Assembly (NCBI RefSeq): GCF_002127325.2
Contig: NC_035439.2
Coordinates: forward strand, 143,741,845 to 143,805,844
Direction: 5' to 3'
DNA: 64,000 nt
Source of the DNA: Helianthus annuus
Lineage: Eukaryota > Streptophyta > Magnoliopsida > Asterales > Asteraceae
Shown one piece after another: positions 46,316 to 59,208 of the stretch (positions are counted from its first letter, which is position 1; the number at the start of each line of letters is the position of its first letter). The notes beneath the pieces are model-generated. The model was not told where the DNA came from, did no database searches, and was given only the letters and a program-made list of their open reading frames with translations. The translations under genes and the position numbers were made by a program.

Positions 46316-49300
46316 TATAAATTGGGACAATCTTTATTAAAATCTTGTATACAGATTTACATGTTTCTCATACAATTGGGGCCGGTTTGGAAGCCGGTCA
46401 TGATTAACCGACTTACAACTTATGAAACCCTCAAAGGAGTTATCCTCAACTTGTGGGTATTTAATATTTAGCATTTGCATCTGTCAGGTGTATGCCTATA
46501 CCATGTGCATAGGTCGTAGCCATTAATAATTTAAATGAGCCGAGGATATCCAGGACACGGTCGTTAACCCCCAATGTTTATTTTATCAAACAAAACAGAT
46601 TAAAACGGGTTATGCAGATTTATTAAATCACAATCCGATTAAATGATCTTATACCCGACCAAGCGGTAATAATTCCCAAGCCCGTATAAGGGAAAATAAG
46701 TTAAAAGTATTTACCTGAGCTAGTTATGCAAAGGATGCTACTCAGCCGTATGTTTCCTAAGACCTTATGCAAATATCTTCTACCGAAGCTACTTAATATG
46801 TAAGGAAGGGTTTATTAACATATTAGGATACTAACGGGTCTTATTTAAGTCAAAGACTTAGACCGATTAGTTATAAAAATGTTTTACGGTTCAAAACGCT
46901 AGATTAAGCGGAGACCGGAATGGAATGTGATTTAGACTCGACAAGTTTGAATACTTGTATAATATGGGTAAACTAAACACATTCTGGATTTTGAAGTTTA
47001 GATGATAAGGTTAAACCCGTTTCGGCTAATTTATGCAAACTAATTATATAAACCGAACTGAACGCGTTTAAGTATAACGGGTAACCGAATGAACCATATA
47101 AAAGTCCCATATATTATTATTCTTAAAATATGTTAAGACATCAGTAGGATGTTAACATATATGCTCAAAAAGAATTTAAAACTGAATTAAGCCTCATAAG
47201 GGCGTTCTGGTCGTTTTAGGATTTATAAAAGAGGTTTATAGGTAAACTGAAGTTTTTGTCAAAAACATTCTGTAAAAATATTTATTTTATGATGTTATAA
47301 CACTAGGATATCATACATATGTGTGGTTTACCATTTATGGCCAAACTATGCTCCGAAAGGGCATTTTGGTCATTTCACATATGCTTTTAAGGACATAATT
47401 GGAAGTCTGAGTTCATGACTTATACTTACTGTAAAAATATTAAAAATTATTTATAAATTCAGTAGGTAACAAGTTTTGGGTGTTAAATATTGTTTTAAAC
47501 CATACTATGCACCTAATTAGCGTAAAAGTCGATAATTGACGATATTTGTAAAGTTTATGAAATTCTGAGATTTTGACCAGCCTTGGATGGTAAAAATATT
47601 TTATTTTTCATATTAGATCGGTAGGAAAAAGTTTGCATGTTATTGATATACAAAACACATTTTATATGCAAAAAGGGCATTATCGTCAATTATAGAATTT
47701 ATACAAGAACTTCAATGTTAAGGTCAGTATCTAATCTGACCCATCATTCCAAAAAATCCTAAAAATGATATCATAACAGTAGGTTAAGAGTTTTGTGTCA
47801 TAATTTATTTTTAAACATGATATATGCATTAAAGGGTAATTTAGTCTTTATAAAAGCTAAATTTACGATCTTTTGCATAACATTATTTTAAGACCAGAAG
47901 GTAAGTCTCAAAACATTTTAAATAAGTTTACTAATCAGTACCTAACTCATTTGTATGTTTATTTATTCAACGATCTCATATTTAGACCATAAGGGCATAT
48001 TGGTCAATAATAAGCATAATAACGGAAACATGCATAAAATTCAGAATTTCCAAATGACCATGTAATATAACCTCAGAGAGTTATACTACAACATTATATG
48101 GTCACAATGGAAGCTTAAAACATAGAGGAATTAAGCTTAATCAGGTCGGAACTGAAAGTCAAAGCAAAAGTCAAGCTTTTGCGACTTTCGGTTGCGAACC
48201 GAGCTTAAACTTAGAATTGTCAGGTTGAACATGTTTAGACATGTTCTAATAATATGTACCAAGTTATTAAAGTGACAAAACATGATTTATATCCTCTACA
48301 TTATCAGACTAGATTTTTATTTAAAAATCTGACTAGTTTGACTTTTTATTTAATTACTTTGACCCGACAATTAACTAAGTAAACGTGATAATTAGGAGGT
48401 GCCCTTTTGAGGGATTAACACCTACCTAATTATGATCACGTAGCCGTATTCACCTCAAACAATGGCTGGACCATTTAGGTCTAAACCGAAGGTCAAAGCC
48501 GTTTTGCGGCAACTTTGACTTTCGGTCCTTAAACAAACAAAAACTGAACTAAGGGGGATAAGGACACTTACAAAGGGTCCTAGTTTGAACTTTGAACTAG
48601 AAAGAGCTTCCTTTTGTATCAGGAACCTCGGAATAGAGTGAGAAGGATTAAATTTGTGAATGGGCAAGTAAATGAGGAACTTGAAGCTCCTATTTATAGT
48701 TGAAGGAGGTGATCCAAGATCAATCCAAGTGTTCTAGGGTGCTCTAAGATGTCTCCAAGTGTCCAAGAGGTTTTTAAAATCCGTTTACAAGCTGCTGGTT
48801 TCGAAATCAGATTGCAGAGATGGTTTGTGTGGGGAGCAACGCTGCATGCTGGCAGTTGTCCAAACCTGCTGAATTTTGGTCTCGGAAGCGACACGCGCCA
48901 GGTGCAGGCGGATCTGGCGCGACACGCGGGGCAGGTCAAAATAAAAACTTGTTTGATTGTTTTCAAGTTTAGTCCCTGCACTTATGTAACTTCCATTTCT
49001 TTCATTTCCAGCAATAGGGGCCCTTCAAATTAGGTTTTAAATATTCTATCAAGTACCGTTAGGCTCCGGGTTCATTAAAAAGTCACTTGGAAGTAGAATT
49101 ATCATTTTGACACTTTCACCCCCTCTTCTTGGGATTTTGCGGATTTAATCATATAATGGTACCGAAACCTCGTGAATTCAATATCAGGTATTCTTGAGAG
49201 TATAATCAAACATTACGAAGCTCCGGTTCATTGAAAGGTCACTCATATGTAAGAATTAACTTGTTGACACGTTTAACCCCTTTGTCTTGTAAACTTTCAA

Positions 49301-49529
49301 TTTCTTTCACAGACGGCTTCTTACGTCCGATAATTTACTCATTCAAGAATACGAACATTGTGTGAGGTCATTCAGAGGCATAAGTTTAGCATGTTGACAC
49401 TTTTAGTCCCTTCGCATACATCTTTTCACTATTTGTCAACTTTAGTCCTTCTAACTCAAACTTTTACATGTTTAGGGTTTAGGACACGTGTCTTCACATA
49501 ATTGGACACGATTTTACGAGGTGTTACAT
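46316..49529 (-). mobile_element. Gypsy-like LTR fragment B
   Basis: On the minus strand it begins TGTAACACCTCGTAAAATCG at 49529, like the solo LTR at 16498-19759. It follows that LTR in order down to the ACTTGGGATAA-like segment. Its content overlaps fragment A (for example ATTTACCTGAGC at about 46710 and CCTGAGC at about 43980). The two fragments therefore come from two LTR copies, with other retroelement DNA between them. Confidence 0.7.
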
Positions 49530-49672
49530 ATGGGTCCATCATAAGTCATTCATTGACATTCGTGGAACTTATTCCAAATGGAATATTCAGACATAATTCA
49601 TTTATCATTTAAAAACTATCAACTTGTATCTAAATTTTATCATGTATGGCTGACGATCTTAGAAGAAATCTA

Positions 49673-49704
<32 letters not shown>

Positions 49705-50640
49705 CTTAATAAGATTTCTATTAGATATGTCCTTGAGTTTTCTTATGACATCTGGAAATTAAGGGAATTAAATAAAGTCTAACGTATATATGATAGGTTC
49801 CCACGTCACGTACCTCATTGAAAATTCTCTTGTAGCATTCTAGAGATATCAAAGATCAGTGGGAGCATTAAGTGTCTTAATAATAACTTGCAATAGTTGC
49901 AAGAGGTATGGGAGTGAAAACTTAATATTACTTCAATTTACACCTCTTGTACAAGACACTACTCCATCACGACATTGTTCCATCAAAAGTTGTCTCCCTA
50001 AAATCTAATGCTACTCTTACAAAAGTTTCATTATTGCTTAATTGTGGGCACACTTAGATTTCTTACCTAAACTAACATAATCCTCAATAAGAGAAATCAC
50101 AACGACTAACGTCATTAACTTGTTTCTCTATTAGAATTTGTTGGTCGTTAAATATTGACCCTAAGCATACTGAGTCCCTAAAGATTTCTATGGTCAGTGG
50201 GAGCAGTCAAAGTCCTTATCATGACTTGCAAGGAATACAAGAGGCGGGGGGGGGGGGGAGAGTGTCATTAAATTTCACTCTAAATTTAACTCCGATTACA
50301 CCTCTTGTACACCATACTGCACCAACTCTTACAAACTTAGAATCCTGAAAATGATAGCAACCTAACCAAGAGCTAATCCATAAAACTGAAACTTCTAATA
50401 AACCCAATGATCAACTCAGGAGGTCATCTATGTTTAAAAACCTACTAACTTTGATGATTATATAACCTCCCTAACTAAAGTTGAAATGGATTTTGGAAAT
50501 GTTTACTGGTCCTATCTTTTCAAATTAAGCCATTAGCGTCAATCAATCCTTTGAATGGAATAAACCTGTTTTCTAGTAAAACCGATTTTATATGTTCATA
50601 TAACTTTTGGGATTTGATTGAATTACCTAAGAGTGTTCAT
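49530..50640 (+). mobile_element. Decayed Copia interior, 5' part
   Basis: The phrase AGTGGGAGCA recurs (49862, 50196 and, further right, 51003), and a TA repeat lies at 49676-49704. No continuous coding is left. It is joined to the better-preserved pol remnant on the right and abuts the gypsy LTR on the left, so the 5' LTR is missing. Confidence 0.45.
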
Positions 50641-52209
50641 GACTACACCAAATCCTAATATAAGCGTTAATACACGAAGAAGCATGATTGATTGTCAAAG
50701 GGTATACTTAGGAAGAGATAAATTATAAAAGATTTCTTTGATGATCATCACTGTTCTAGTAGCTTATAATGGTTTTGAGCTGCATTAGATGAACATTAAA
50801 AACAATTTTCCCTAACAATTGGATGACACGTTTACATGTTCATAAAGCAACCTGAAAGCTCTAAACTTAAGGTTAAAGAACAGTTTGTCTATAAGCCAAT
50901 AAAATCCATGTAATGGTTAATGCAAACATCATAATATGATGAAATCTTAACCTAATTAATTTTCATCAAGAATCAAGTGGATTAATGTACCTACCTCAAA
51001 ATGAGTGGGAGCAACTAAGATAAACTTGTCTATATAGATGATATTCTTTTGACAAGTATATGTTACATAAGTCAAAGCATTGTCAATACAAACTTTGATA
51101 TAATAGATCTCATAGATATCTCTTACGTGATAGATATCATAACATGCCAAGATAGACCCAATGGGACATTAGTTCCGTTTCATAAGTTCAACCTTAAATG
51201 GGTCCTTACGTATGTAACAATCAATATTGCTCTCCTTTAGAGGATAATATGGTAAATGAGATTATTTCCATACGCTTCATTAATTGGAAGTCTTATGTAA
51301 GTTTAAGTCTATACTCGTTTAGATATTACTCACATTGCAACACACAAGATATGTCTAGATTAATGTGAAACATCTAATAGAGTATTACAATATCCTTAAA
51401 AGAAACGAGAGGCTATAACTTAAAGAAGAAGTGAGAACTCAAACCGGTTGATTACTCTAACTTTGTAATATTCAAAGATGACAAAATGTAATTTCGGGTA
51501 TATCTTTATGTCAGCAGACAAAACCTATCTCATGGAGGAGTCATAATGGACTGATACCAACAACCTAAGTTATAACAACATAATATAGTCACTAAATGTT
51601 GTTGGAAATTTATCAGTGGACTCATAAGTTTATTAACTCCATATAATTAATGTATTGAAGACTTATTGTGATAAAGTCGGCTACCATGTCTCGTTGAACA
51701 GTAACAGTTCGAGAGGTGCTGCATTAAATTTCGATATGCAATTAATAATTCGTTTATGAACGAATTGAGGAAACTAAGTTTTTGTATCGTATACATTCAT
51801 GATATGCTTAAGGATCCTATAACTGAAGGGCTATTACCCATAAGTCTTATTAAGAGAGTTCACAGACGGGTATTAATTGATGGTCGTGCGCAACTGCATA
51901 TTGTGCTATGAATGAATAAGTATTAGTTATTTTTCTTCATCGGTTTGATTTTGTATGTCTCTAAGAATATGTTAAACCGGTATAATGACATATAGACAAA
52001 TAAAGTTACAAATCAAACAAAGGGCTTATGCGTATTTTGATTATAACGATTAGGTTTTAAATTAAGGCTATAGTATGACTAATGGGGGTCCTGAGTCGCA
52101 TGATGATTGAACGGCTGTATTTCTCTAATATAGTACTTGTTTAAGGGTAAAATGAGTGTTAACTCCTGATCAGACTTATCTAATACTCATAGTAAATGAT
52201 TACTCGGCT
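50641..52209 (+). pseudogene. Copia polyprotein remnant (RT and RNase H)
   Basis: Broken plus-strand frames read VAYNGFELH (50758), FIKQPESSKLK, then KLVYIDDILLTS (51022-51057), which is the catalytic YxDD motif of Ty1/copia reverse transcriptase. Further on are SYVIDI and DRPNGTL. A RNase H-like stretch with VYLYVSRQNLSHGG (about 51500) and the usual end phrase DMLKDPITEGLLP (about 51798-51836) follow. Many stops and frameshifts separate them, so the element is dead. It was cut on its 5' side by the gypsy-like LTR. Confidence 0.8.
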
Positions 52210-52659
52210 AAGTGGGAGAATGTAAGATTAAATATATAATTATGTTATATTTAATCTAGTAGCCATTATAATCATTTACATTATATAGATCAAAATATAT
52301 AACAACCTATTAAATAACTAGTTGGTAATTGTTGATGAGCCTTATTACCCTTATTAACTAATTAGGGTTTCCTCTTGGCTGCATGTATAAGGAGACTTAT
52401 GTAGAGGTTTTAAGGTTAGACTTCAAGATAGCCTAATTACTCATAACATCAAATCGCCTTCTCTCCATAGCCAATTACCCTTTATCGGTTTTCTTCATCA
52501 CCATCATTAGATTGCATCCTAAGGAGGAACCAGGCCAAATTGACAATCATGTCAAACGTTATTGTTGCGTCTCCATTTGGATTCTCTGCTGGTCTGTCTC
52601 TTGCAATCAGATATATTATTTATATGTTTTCCATTATATTTAAACGGAACTAATCAACA
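52210..52659 (+). mobile_element. Copia polypurine tract and 3' LTR
   Basis: AAGTGGGAGAA (52210-52220) is a typical Copia polypurine tract. It is followed by TGTAAGATTAAATATATAAT, and a plausible LTR end is ATCAACA at 52659. The LTR would be about 440 bp. The right boundary is an estimate because no 5' LTR is available for comparison. Confidence 0.6.
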
Positions 52660-52723
52660 TTTGATACAAAGAAAAACCTGATTTGTTCACCTCTTCTAGG
52701 AGTATAAAATGGAAAAAAGTAGT

Positions 52724-52848
52724 TAAGAGTCGTGAATGGTGAAAACAATCTGTGGTCAGACAATGGATAAACACTGGCCGGTTTTAAGAGTCGTGAATGG
52801 TGAAAAAAATCTGTGGTCAGACAATGGATAAACACTGGCCGGTTTTGA
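52724..52848 (+). repeat. 62-63-bp tandem duplication
   Basis: A block starting AAGAGTCGTGAATGGTGAAA and ending CACTGGCCGGTTTT occurs twice in direct succession with one or two differences. Confidence 0.9.
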
Positions 52849-53136
52849 ATTTTATTGCCCATTGTTGCGATTTTTCTATAGGCCGGTCCTCATCAACTTT
52901 ATCGTATGGGGTTAAAAATTTGACAAAATTACAAAGACAATCCGGACCAAAATATACAAAAAGGCAATCTATATGACGGAGAAACCTATATGCTAATATA
53001 AAATCTCAGAGATTCGATCATATGACGGACTTTATGTGTCAAAATTATAAAAAAAGCCAAAATTTCAAGGTATCTTCAATAACATATATAAAAATCTAAC
53101 AAATTCATTGGCTAAACTTATGAATTATAGTTGAAA

Positions 53137-54075
53137 CTAGTTGATGCTCCGTCCGCGTTGCGGGGTGATAACCGAATAATGAGTGTTAGTCAGCTCATTG
53201 ACACAAAAAACAATTAAATCGAGTCAATCAATTAAAACAAACACTTTTATAGTTTTAATAAAAAAAACACTAAAACAATGGCAATATTGTAATTTTTAAC
53301 TGAGGGAAAGTTGTATTTTTTGACTGGGGTAAAATCGTAATTTAAGAAAAGCTAAAGTAATGGCAATACTGTAAATTTGAACCTAGGGCAAAATTGTAAA
53401 TTTTCACAGGGACAAATTCTTAATTTTTAACTTGGGGTAACAAAGTAATATAAATTTGAACTAAGGGTACAGTCATAATTTTAAGCTTGAGGCAAAAGCA
53501 CAATTTTATTTTGAACCGAGGGCAAAATCGTAATTTTGAGTTGGGGGCAAAAACATAATTTTATTTTGAACTGGGGAAAAAACGTAATTTTGAATTGAGT
53601 GCGAAATCACAATTTTTAAACTGGGAAAAATCACATTTTTGAACAGAAGGCAAAATCGTAATTTTTAAGTGGGGCAAAAACAAAATTTTATTTTGAACTG
53701 GGGGCGAAAAGGTAATTCTGAGCTGAGGGCAAAACCACAATTTTATTTTGAATGGAGGCGAAAATCGTAATTTTGAGCTGGGGAAAAAATCGTAATTTTA
53801 TTTTGAGCTGTGGGCAAAACCGTAATTTTAAAATAATAAACTGGTTGGTCCAATGGAAGAGTGTCAGGCAAAGTCATAATTTTGAATTGAGGGCAAGATC
53901 GTAATTTTGAGATGGGGACAAAAAGCGTAATTTTATTTTGAGCTGAGGGCAAAAACGTAATTTTAAAATGAATATAAAACAATAAACGTGTTGGTCCAAT
54001 AGAGGAGTGCCAGACAAACCCCCTCTCTCTCCTTCCCTCCCTCTCACTGATCGGTAATCAATCACCGAAGCTCAA
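53137..54075 (-). mobile_element. Helitron-like end with periodic GTAATTTT repeat
   Basis: The minus strand ends in CCCCGCAACGCGGACGGAGC, then ATCAACTAG (53140-53137) and T, which is a Helitron-type hairpin plus CTAG terminus. The interior 53270-53990 is a degenerate tandem array built on GGGCAAAATCGTAATTTTGA, with spacing of roughly 35-45 bp. TTGGTCCAAT occurs in two long units (about 53845 and 53990). The 5' TC end was not located, so the right boundary is approximate. Confidence 0.5.
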
Positions 54076-54338
54076 ACCTCACCGCGCGGCAAAGATGGTT
54101 GACGAGGGTGTTCTCGAGCGGCAAACTCATTTTGCCGAACCACTTTGCTGCCCACACCGTATCCCCTAACCTAATTACATATATAACCAGCCTAAAACCT
54201 AAATTACATATATCACTTTCTCAACCAAGATGACAAAAATAACCTTCTAAAGTTAATGAAGCAAAAAACCATTTTTTAGCGTAAAGACGTAATCGTCTAT
54301 TACACTCACTTATATTGACACAGTTTTAGTTTTGTTAT

Positions 54339-54358
54339 CCAATTTTCCCTATAAATAA
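54339..54358 (+). promoter_or_regulatory. CCAAT and TATA boxes of the methylesterase-like gene
   Basis: CCAAT at 54339-54343 and TATAAATAA at 54350-54358 precede the ATG at 54395. A start about 30 bp after the TATA box would leave a very short leader of roughly 10-15 bases. Confidence 0.55.
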
Positions 54359-54394
54359 CCCACAACCAACAAACACCAACACAAAGCTAACACG

Positions 54395-55380
54395 ATGGTA
54401 CACACCACCAATAAACATACCCACTTCGTCCTGGTACATGGTGCATGCCATGGAGCCTGGTGCTGGTTCAAGCTCAAACCCCTTCTAGAAGCTGCCGGCC
54501 ACCACGTATCCACCTTTGATCTCGCCGCCTCGGGTATCAATACCAAAGTCATACAACAAGTGGCTACACTTTCTGACTACACAAAGCCATTGCTGGAGTT
54601 TATGGCCACCATTCCGCCCGAGGAGAAGGTTGTGCTGGTGGGTCATAGCCTCGGTGGCATGAACATCGCCCTTGCCATGGAAAAGTTCCCCGAAAAAGTC
54701 TCCGTCGGCGTCTTCCTCACCGCCTTCATGCCGGATTCCGACCATAAGCCTTCTTATGTTTTCGACCAGGTAATCTTACATGTTTCTTATCAATTTTAAA
54801 AGCTATTTTGTTTGAGATTTTAATAAAAGAGTTAAATGTCATTTTAGTCCTTGTGGTTTGGGTCATTTTGCCAGTTTAGTCCAAAGGTTTTATTTTTAAC
54901 CTGTGGGTTCAAAAAGGTTTCATAGTTGCTATTTTAGTCCACTGGGTTAACTTCATCCATTTTTTCTGTTAACGAGAAGGCTAATTCGGTCATTTTATAT
55001 GGCTGAATTGCCCTTTTAATTAACAGAATTACATACAAAATGACCAAATTGGCCTTCTCATTAACAGAAAAAATGGATGAAGTTAACCAAGTGGACTAAA
55101 ATGGCAACTGTGAAACCTTTTTGGACCTACATGTTAAAAATGAAACCTTTGGACTAAACTGGTAAAATTACCAAACCACAGGGACTAAAATGACATTTAA
55201 CTCTTAATAAAAAATAACTCCTTTTTTCTATTGATTTTGAAGTATAATGAAGTCACTCCAGCAGAATCTCAGTTGGACATACAGCTCATGCCATACAATG
55301 CTGAACCTGAGTCTGAAATTTCCTTCTTGTTTGGCCCTAAGTTTCTGTCCTCCAATCTCTATCAACTTTGTTCTGATGAG
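54395..55380 (+). pseudogene. MES-like: Methylesterase/hydroxynitrile-lyase-family hydrolase, 3'-truncated
   Basis: Exon 1 (54395-54769) and exon 2 (55243-55380) join in frame and encode 171 residues of an alpha/beta hydrolase like SABP2 and the MES/HNL family. Those enzymes hydrolyse methyl salicylate and similar esters or cleave cyanohydrins. Visible are FVLVHGACHGAWCW (oxyanion loop, 11-24), the nucleophile elbow GHSLGG (Ser85) and GPKFLSSNLYQLCSDE at the end of exon 2. A good donor (GTAGGT) follows at 55381. The family is about 260 residues. The third exon, which carries the catalytic Asp and His, is not recognisable in the following 8.6 kb. The gene is thus either a truncated pseudogene or has a very distant last exon. 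Its intron holds a 375-bp palindromic MITE. Confidence 0.75.
54829..55203. mobile_element. Mutator-type palindromic MITE, GAGTTAAATG(T/C)C family
   Basis: Inverted ends GAGTTAAATGTCATTTTAG and an exact 9-bp duplication TTAATAAAA (54820-54828 and 55204-55212). It forms most of the methylesterase-like intron and is the best-preserved copy of this family here. Confidence 0.92.
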
Positions 55381-55491
55381 GTAGGTGGCGGATTCAAGAT
55401 TATTTTTCTGTTTTTAAATCAGGTGTCTCTTAACTTGACATTTTCTCTTTGGGACAGTTAGGTCAGGTCACATAACTAATAATAACTCTTA

Positions 55492-55746
55492 ACTTTATTC
55501 ATTTTTTCTGTTAGCAAAAAGATCAATTCGGTCATTTTATATGGCCGAATTACTCTTCTAGTTAACAGAATTATATATAAAATGACCGAATTGGCCTTCT
55601 CGTTAACAGAAAAAATGGATAAAGTTAATCCAGTAGACTAAAATGGCAATGATGAAACCTTTTTAAACTCACAGGTGAAAAATGAAACATTTGGACTAAA
55701 CTACCAAAATGACCTAAACCACAGGAACTAAAATGACATTTAACTC
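55492..55746. mobile_element. Left-truncated copy of the GAGTTAAATG MITE family
   Basis: The central and right parts, ending GACATTTAACTC, match 54829-55203. The outer left arm is missing. It starts about 110 bp after exon 2 of the methylesterase-like gene, where the third exon would be expected. Confidence 0.75.
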
Positions 55747-56399
55747 TTGTTATTTTACTACTATAATCGGTAAAACTAAGAGTTACATTGAGGTTTTTGA
55801 GGTATTCATGATTGCGAAAGGAATACACATTCGGTAAGTGTTAAAGAGAGAATAACTTAAATATTCAATCGAATTCCGATGCTTCTTTTTTTGCTTTCAT
55901 TATATTTTACGGATAAAACATGTATAGGTTGAGGTTTCTATGGAAGTTTATTAAAGTATTCACATCTGCTTCTTTATCCATAGTTATATAATTACATAAA
56001 AAATTATTACTTTCTCTTTTCTTTATCAAATAACTATTAAAATTATTACTTTCTCTTTTCTTATCAATTAACTATAAATTACTTTTGAGTTTCTGTTTTA
56101 TATTTGTTTTAACCACTTAAATACAAATCAAGAAGTTTAACGCCCCAAATCCTCAGCTATTTATTTTACAACGTTTTGAGTCCAATTTTGTTCATTTTAT
56201 AACCGTTTGAGTCCAATTTTTTTTTAAAAAAAAATTTGGACTCAAAAGGTTAAAATTTAGACTCAAAAATACTCAAATGGTTATAAAAAAAAAGCGTCTA
56301 ATAACTCAGGGCGTTAAACATTTTGATTTTAGACTCAAATGGTTAAAATTATTAAAACACAAGAATTCAAAAAGTAGTTTACTCAATATCTTGTATACC

Positions 56400-56444
<45 letters not shown>

Positions 56445-57872
56445 GTTATTGTTATTGTTATTGTTATTGTTATTGTTATTGTTATTGTTTTCTCTCTTCT
56501 CTACTCACAATCACTTTGAAAAATATTAAAAAATTTATCTGGGTGAACAGTGTTTCCCATATATATATATATAGCTCATTTGAGAAGAAAATTAAAGGGA
56601 ATATTTCACAGAATAGTAACCAATTTTCAAAAGTCATTGGAGTTGTTTTTGTCCGAATTAGATAACTTAAAATTCAAATTGAGTCATGTCCTTTTTTCCA
56701 TGTGTCAAGAAAAAAATAAAGCATAAGATGCTGGTGTCGAATTATTTTAATATATGAAATTATATTTATTAAAAATAAAAACCATTTAATTACATTAAAA
56801 ATTAAAAAAACAAGTTACAATCCACGTCATCACTCGACGTTAGCATCAAATAAAAGAGAAAAAAGAAACAAAAATCCACATCACCACTGTTACCTATGAA
56901 ATTGATGAAAAGACCCTTAATTTTAATGAAGAATGAATGTTGAGTGACCTGATTGGAACACTTTTGAAACTTGAGTGACCTAATTGGAACACTTTTAAAA
57001 CTTGGTTACTGTTCTACAAAATTATCCCAAAATTAAAGTAAGAAGAAAAAGAACAAAGGGTACAAATGTAGAATATTAAATAGTTTTTCTCTCAACTCAT
57101 TTATTATTATATTTGACTAATTAATTAGTCATAAACACCATCATCCTCCACACTTAAATTTTTGCTTACACACATCAAAATTTATCCTACACGTTTTGAA
57201 ATTTATCCTACACATATTGAAATTTATCCTACACACCTCGTAACTTATGTTACACTTTAAATTATATATTTTTTTTCTTTTTTTTTTGAAAAATATGTTT
57301 TTTTTAAATAAGTTACAAATTTAATGTATTTAGCTATTAAAAAGGAAGACTACTAATTAATGATCCATCTATATTTACCAATATACCCTTACATAATATT
57401 ATACCCTTATACAATTAGCAACTTGGGTTATGTCACATTTGTTTAAAAGTCACACCCTTAGTTTATTTTACTCACACCCTTTCATTATATATTATATTAT
57501 ATAATACTACCAATAGCAACTTAGGTTGCGTTTAAATAGTCACTACTTTTAAATATATCACACTCCTTACAAAAAAAAAAGGTCACAACTTTTAAATATA
57601 TCACATCCCTTCAGAAAGTCACAACCCTTCAAACTATTTTTAAATACAATACACCCCTTACAAAAAAAATCACAACCCTTCATATACATACACAAAAAAG
57701 TCACAACTCTTCAAACTATTTTTAAATATATCACATCTCTTACAAAAAGTTAGAACTTTTAAATCTATCACACCTCTTCAAAAAGTCAGAATCCTTTACC
57801 TTCAAATATATCGCACCCTTATAAAAAAAATCACACCCTTGCTATTATACAAAAAAAGCATCAGAATTTCCT

Positions 57873-57916
<44 letters not shown>

Positions 57917-59208
57917 AATGGAAAGATATGTTAATTTGCATATGCACACGTCAGTTCCTTGACTGTGATTTTTCATAATTATAGAGAAATTTTGAATCAT
58001 TTTAGTGAAATTTATGGTATTTTGTTTTCACACAAACACCAAACATTGCGACGGTTATGAACTTCCGACTAATTAATAACATGACTATTGCCCAATTATA
58101 AACAAATAAAAAAATAGACATCATCAAACATTACGTTGGTTCGATAATCAAAATGAAATGTTGCCCAAATGTAAATAAATAAAATCATTATGCCACACCA
58201 TATTTCATACGTCATATTCACGTGTTAATTATACCACCGCGCGCCTCGCCGATTCTCTCTATTTTCATTTTACTTCATATCCGATCATCATTCATTTCCG
58301 TTCATCCCAGATTTGGCGACATTTGTTTTCACAATTCAATCTAAAATTTCGGTTACGGTATGTTTTCACTCCCATCATTTTTATTACTTCGGTTCTTCTT
58401 TGATTATTTGGTTCTCTGCCTTTTTTTACTATATGTATATGGATTTTGTTTGTAGAGTTTGATGAACAGGCAGATTCATGTTAATCTATTTGCATATTAA
58501 AAGTTCTATCACTCATAATGGTCAATTTGCTTTTGCAATAACTGAAATTTTTGTTAAGTTTCATGTTGTTTTCATATAACAATAAAAAAAATAAATTCTT
58601 CCGATGTATTATATGATGGGATGATGATCTTTTAGTGACAATCATTTTTGGTTGCCAAAACCAGTTTACAAATCCCAAAAATGATTAAATGTATGCTTTT
58701 ATGGGGCATGGTGTGAATTCAATGAATAAACATATGCCCATTTACCGGTCATCACAAACAAAAGGGAATATAACGACTTTGATGGAAATCGTAAACTTTT
58801 AGTTGTTAACCAATTGACAACTAGGGTCCTTATCTATATGAATCTCTGATGATTTTCCGGTTTACTGATCAACAATGTGTAATATCAATAACATGTCGAA
58901 TTATTTGCATACAATCTTTGGTTTTTCGTTCGCAAATGATAAATGTATTATTCTCATATACACTGGGTGAAAGTTTTTAGATTTGATAAGCAAAATTAGG
59001 CGTTGATGATATTAATGATTGGGTCAAGGAAAGTTATTCAGTTCCGATTAAGAATAATACTCATTTCTAATCAACGTCCCGCCGCAACGCGCGGGTTAAT
59101 GTTAACTCGTTAAATACAAAAATTAAATGAAGTAAAATGAAGCATTCTTATTGGTTGAAAATTCTTCTTTTTTATTCTTACAAAAAATTTCTTCTCATTT
59201 CAACTCTA

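Noticed and set aside
56277..56519. Reading frame with poly-Ile/Val tail
   Set aside because: It is a product of the TTA/TTG microsatellite.
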